Shown piece after piece: positions 53,263-55,779 of a stretch of 55,779 nt of DNA. The DNA comes from JAKJGV01 sp964617565. GTDB taxonomy: Bacteria > Verrucomicrobiota > Kiritimatiellia > CAIQIC01 > JAGNIJ01. The notes below the pieces were generated by a model. The model was not told the origin of the DNA. It saw only the letters and a list, made by a program, of their open reading frames with translations, and searched no databases. Within the stretch, counting starts at the first letter, position 1. Each line of letters opens with the position of its first letter. The stretch spans positions 1 to 55,779 of the forward strand of contig CAZTYH010000009.1 in assembly GCA_964617565.1 (NCBI GenBank), read 5' to 3'. The position numbers and the translations under genes are program-made.

Positions 53263-53538
53263 TTAATCGGCTGCTTTGTCGCCGACGCAGGGCGCCACGT
53301 TGCATCCCTTGGCCGATTCGCCCTTTTCAACTCCGCCCTTCTTCGCTTCACACTGGGCGGCTTTGGACTTGCCGGCCTCGCATTTGTCGGCCCCACACTT
53401 GCTGATCGCGCATTTGCGCGACGCGCATCCCTCAGCCTTGTCGGCAGCCTTCGCTCCGCAGTTTCCCGCGCCCACCGTCAGAGGAAAAGCGCCCATCAAA
53501 AGCAACGCCATTACTGGTATCATCAACTTGCTCTTCAT
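53263..53538 (-). CDS. Small secreted Cys/Lys-rich protein with CxxxK pentad repeats
   Basis: 91 residues. The start at 53538 follows a strong AGGGAGAA and gives a signal peptide (KSKLMIPVMALLLMGAFPL, cleavage near VGA). The mature part has eight Cys; four successive pentads read CASRK-CAISK-CGADK-CEAGK, then a related CEAKK. There is one Trp-free, Lys-rich, repetitive chain and no recognised enzyme domain. The regular Cys spacing recalls the EGKCG-type peptides and bufferins, which bind copper after modification by DUF692 enzymes; no such enzyme is next to it, and the chain resembles them only in composition. A periplasmic metal buffer or a cross-linked peptide are possible. It follows a second Cys-rich gene. 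Confidence 0.75.
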   Translation of the reverse strand: MKSKLMIPVMALLLMGAFPLTVGAGNCGAKAADKAEGCASRKCAISKCGADKCEAGKSKAAQCEAKKGGVEKGESAKGCNVAPCVGDKAAD

Positions 53539-53634
53539 CGTATTCTCCCTTGATAATTCTATAAGCTTTTCTGATTCGCTCACAAAGCGCCGCAAACGAC
53601 TGGATGCAGCGCACAACAATCGGATCGCCACCGT

Positions 53635-53982
53635 TCAGGCATTAATCGGCGGGCGTGTTAGAGGAGGCTCTGAACGTTCCAATGGTTTGACAATACTGGA
53701 GGGAACGATACCCAACAGGACCGGACAAGGAAGCATTGCCGAATCAACAGAAATCAAAACGGTTGAAGACCTGATGCATGAGGCAACACAGGGACACTCA
53801 ACATCATTATTTTCCGTGCCGCAATTTCCGTCAGGTGATTGATAGGTCGCTTTTGCCTGCCGACAACAGCCACAAGTATACGCATTCGCAGCTTCCCGTG
53901 TTGCACTTTGCACGGAAGGAACCCACACCGCCAAGACCAAGGCCGCCACGAACAGAGAATGAAAGAAAGCCACCTGTTTCAT
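53635..53982 (-). CDS. Small secreted Cys-rich protein of unknown function
   Basis: 115 residues from ATG 53982 with a signal peptide (FFHSLFVAALVLAVWVPSVQSA). The mature chain carries eight Cys in clusters YTCGCCRQ, GNC, ECPCVASC and LPCP, and ends with PPLTRPPI. No ribosome site is obvious, and the start is preceded by TTTATATTG, so the message might be nearly leaderless. It is 96 bp upstream of the CxxxK-pentad gene in the same direction, and both are exported, so they may act together in handling metals or thiols. Not recognised as a named family. Confidence 0.6.
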   Translation of the reverse strand: MKQVAFFHSLFVAALVLAVWVPSVQSATREAANAYTCGCCRQAKATYQSPDGNCGTENNDVECPCVASCIRSSTVLISVDSAMLPCPVLLGIVPSSIVKPLERSEPPLTRPPINA

Positions 53983-54237
53983 GGGACAATATAAACCAGC
54001 GGCCGCAGCTTTCAACCCGCCGCTCCCGGATTCGCCTCCCCGAGACATTTCGCGCAACCAGCCACCTTTTTACCGCCATCCCTTATTCGCCGTGAATTTC
54101 CTTGAGGATGCCGTCGGAATCAAAGGCNNNNNNNNNNNNNNNNNNNNNNNNNNNNNNNNNNNNNNNNNNNNNNNNNNNNNNNNNNNNNNNNNNNNNNNNN
54201 NNNNNNNNNNNNNNNNNNNNNNNNNNNCCGCCATCCC
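53983..54237. other. Intergenic stretch with a spurious gap
   Basis: Holds a 55-bp copy (54073-54127) of 54228-54282 and 100 N (54128-54227). After collapse only about 100 bp separate the lipoprotein stop from the Cys-rich gene. The first copy repeats the last codons and stop of the lipoprotein gene. Confidence 0.85.
54128..54227. other. Assembly gap (100 N), spurious
   Basis: Flanked by identical 55-bp ends, the third case of this pattern in the window. Confidence 0.95.
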
Positions 54238-55563
54238 TTATTCGCCGTGAATTTCCTTGAGGATGCCGTCGGAATCAAAGGCAAGCACCAGGGGCTTTGC
54301 GGGAAGAATGCCATTCGGCCAATACAACGGCGCGGGAATGTATTCTCCTCTTTGAAACGCCACTTCCCAGACGGCTCCTGTACCATCAGCCGAGGGGCTA
54401 CCCGGCCCCATGAAGGCCTCGACTTCTTCGCGTTTCGTCACGCCGACAACAAAAGTGCGGTCACTCCGTCTGACATTCACCATACGACCACCCGCTGCGG
54501 CATTCGTCTCCACCGCCTGCAATTGCACAGCCACGCTTCGCGACATGGAATCCACCATCGTCCGGACACGGTCCGCATACTTGCTCGACGGGCGCGCCTC
54601 GAGAAAGTTCTGTAATTCCGAGAGCGAGTACATTGACGCATTGAAGCGATCCTGATCTTCAAGATCCTGAAACTCGGCAATCCTCGCGCGCGCCTGAGAC
54701 ACATGCCTTCCATCCGGCCACGCCGCGACATATCTTTCATATGCGGCCCGGGTGTTCTCCATGCTGATGTCCCTGTATTGGATATCGTCATAAACGGGCA
54801 GCGTCACCAGGATCTTGCGACGTGGCGCATCCACAAGGTGAGGCGAAAAGAAGCGTTCCGACTTATCAAGCCGGCGCCAGGGATTGCCGACGCCCGGATC
54901 CCCAAGATTCAGCCCGGCAGACACAGCGTCTCTTGCAGTATAGACCGGGATTTGCACCACGGCGGTGAGCACATCCCAACATACCGCCGGGACCAGCAGA
55001 ATGATTTCCGCGGGCATAGACCACCAGGCCCATTCCTCGTTGTAGTGGGACCGCCCTTCGAACGCCACTTGCTGCCTCCGGCCGTCGAATCGAAGATCGT
55101 GATAGATGACAAACGCATTTTGCTTCTGCTCGTATCCCGGCGTACCGTATAACCACGACAAATATCCCTGCCACGGCGAGCGCTCAAAGCGGGCCGCGGC
55201 ATTCAGGGGGAGCTCATCCACCCAGTGATTCTCCCCCGCAACAATGCATGCAACCACGTCCACCATGGGAATCCCGTTGGTTGTATTCCTTCCGGACTTC
55301 TCAATGAGATCCAGCATTTTCGAAGCCGCGACAGTCGTTTCGATACAATACATGCCGGGGGTTGATACGTCCTGATAAAGGATGCGAAGCGTTATGCTGT
55401 CGTCCGCGGATTGGGAAACATACTCCGGCGGCAGAAAGCCTTCGCCCCCGATGCGGCGTCCCAGCTTCATATCCAGGACCCCCTGTGTGGCGCACCCTCC
55501 GATCGGCAGCACAAGGACCAGCGCACACAAGAAAGCATAGAGCATCGTGAACGCCCTGCCCAT
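54238..55563 (-). CDS. Large lipoprotein of unknown function
   Basis: 441 residues from ATG 55563 (AGGGG upstream); ATGs at 55587/55590 would add nine residues. A lipoprotein signal (GRAFTMLYAFLCALVLVLP) ends in lipobox IGGC with Cys24. A hydrophobic patch about 220-240 (AEIILLVPAVCWDVLTAVV) may be membrane-associated. Residues about 290-370 resemble tetratricopeptide-like helices (ENTRAAYERYVAAWPDG, SELQNFLEARPSSKYADRV). The last 80 residues (FVVGVTKREEVEAFMGPGS ... VLAFDSDGILKEI) resemble BamE/SmpA-type domains, which help outer-membrane assembly. That match is by pattern only. It lies 137 bp after fabF on the same strand. Confidence 0.75.
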   Translation of the reverse strand: MGRAFTMLYAFLCALVLVLPIGGCATQGVLDMKLGRRIGGEGFLPPEYVSQSADDSITLRILYQDVSTPGMYCIETTVAASKMLDLIEKSGRNTTNGIPMVDVVACIVAGENHWVDELPLNAAARFERSPWQGYLSWLYGTPGYEQKQNAFVIYHDLRFDGRRQQVAFEGRSHYNEEWAWWSMPAEIILLVPAVCWDVLTAVVQIPVYTARDAVSAGLNLGDPGVGNPWRRLDKSERFFSPHLVDAPRRKILVTLPVYDDIQYRDISMENTRAAYERYVAAWPDGRHVSQARARIAEFQDLEDQDRFNASMYSLSELQNFLEARPSSKYADRVRTMVDSMSRSVAVQLQAVETNAAAGGRMVNVRRSDRTFVVGVTKREEVEAFMGPGSPSADGTGAVWEVAFQRGEYIPAPLYWPNGILPAKPLVLAFDSDGILKEIHGE

Positions 55564-55699
55564 GTTTCGTAGACACCCCTTGCTCATCACCAGAGGATCA
55601 TACCCAGTCAGCGCTTTCCCGAACAGCTTTTCCGATTACAGGACAGGGCTGACGCCCAATCCGATTTTGAGGAACGGACCTGAAACAAAGAAAGCCGGG

Positions 55700-55779
55700 C
55701 TACACCGCCTTGAAGCACAAGGTGGCGTTATGGCCGCCGAAACCGAGGGAATTGTTCAGGCAGGCGCCGATCTTCTTTT
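55700..55779 (-). CDS. fabF: 3-oxoacyl-ACP synthase II, C-terminal end only
   Basis: The last 26 codons run from the window edge to a stop at 55700. They read KKIGACLNNSLGFGGHNATL, the end of the KAS II family, including the GFGGHN motif whose His helps decarboxylate malonyl-ACP. The enzyme elongates fatty acids. The rest of the gene lies outside the window; FabB or a polyketide-type synthase cannot be wholly excluded, but the NSLGFGGHN pattern is that of FabF. Confidence 0.85.
   Translation of the reverse strand, partial: KKIGACLNNSLGFGGHNATLCFKAV

Noticed and set aside
1..55779. CRISPR array, prophage, insertion sequence or integron
   Set aside because: No spaced direct repeats of CRISPR type, no transposase, integrase or phage structural gene was found in any frame.

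Overview
The window looks like a chromosomal contig set from a Gram-negative bacterium of the PVC group (Verrucomicrobiota/Kiritimatiellota-like). This is inferred from secreted proteins carrying the PVC-style C-terminal domain (TTNL..W..LG ... RFY), a DxDGDGxPDxWE calcium-type motif, an inverse autotransporter with a beta-helix passenger, lipoproteins, a complete MreBCD/PBP2/RodA rod-shape operon, and gene order; no rRNA is present to confirm it. Five runs of exactly 100 N show a scaffolded draft or metagenome assembly. Three of these gaps are flanked by the same 55-bp sequence on both sides, which is the signature of unmerged overlapping contigs; removing gap plus one copy restores rodA exactly in frame.

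Layout. 1-6.5 kb (minus): a huge secreted subtilisin with an N-terminal STN domain (cut by the window edge), a coiled-coil periplasmic protein, a palindrome-rich gene-free stretch, and a lipoprotein. 6.8-14.7 kb (minus): a cell-envelope block made of a TolQ/ExbB-like channel with a long coiled-coil tail, two different ExbD-like partners, a YkgJ-type Cys-cluster protein and, across an assembly gap, a giant inverse autotransporter. 14.9-17.1 kb (plus): a D-2-hydroxyacid dehydrogenase and a parvulin lipoprotein. 17.2-22 kb (minus): a Kef-type antiporter fused to a PTS-IIA domain, tRNA-Leu(CAG), a secreted unknown, a phosphoesterase and acylphosphatase. 22-25 kb (plus): a GH20 hexosaminidase, signal peptidase I and a membrane protein of unknown role.

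25-35.5 kb (minus): ispD, then a long run trpS-scpA-scpB-pheA-hisC-aroF-tyrA-aroA-cmk-plsC. It combines shikimate/chorismate-to-Phe/Tyr synthesis with chromosome segregation (ScpAB), CMP kinase and phospholipid synthesis. 35.8-38.2 kb (plus): vanZ-like and ligA, divergent from trpS; the divergent region carries a duplicated near-palindrome. 38.2-44.7 kb: a secreted trypsin-like protease, an acyl-CoA synthetase (5' end in a gap), fmt and an iron-type alcohol dehydrogenase. 44.8-52 kb (minus): mreB-mreC-mreD-mrdA-rodA-rng, the elongasome operon. 52-55.8 kb (minus): a DHH phosphoesterase, two small Cys-rich secreted proteins, a large lipoprotein and the last codons of fabF.

Most notable points: (i) a TolQ-like motor with two non-identical ExbD-like partners, only one of which keeps the proton-carrying Asp; (ii) three intergenic tracts sharing one rule, 7-bp units of TTCNNNN (GAANNNN in the sense of transcription); (iii) a small secreted protein built of CxxxK pentads; (iv) an IspD homologue whose CTP-binding loop is degenerate; (v) a tandem TTTTCCAATGCCTGGAAA element with 31-bp spacing. 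All functional calls come from reading the sequence; no searches were run.
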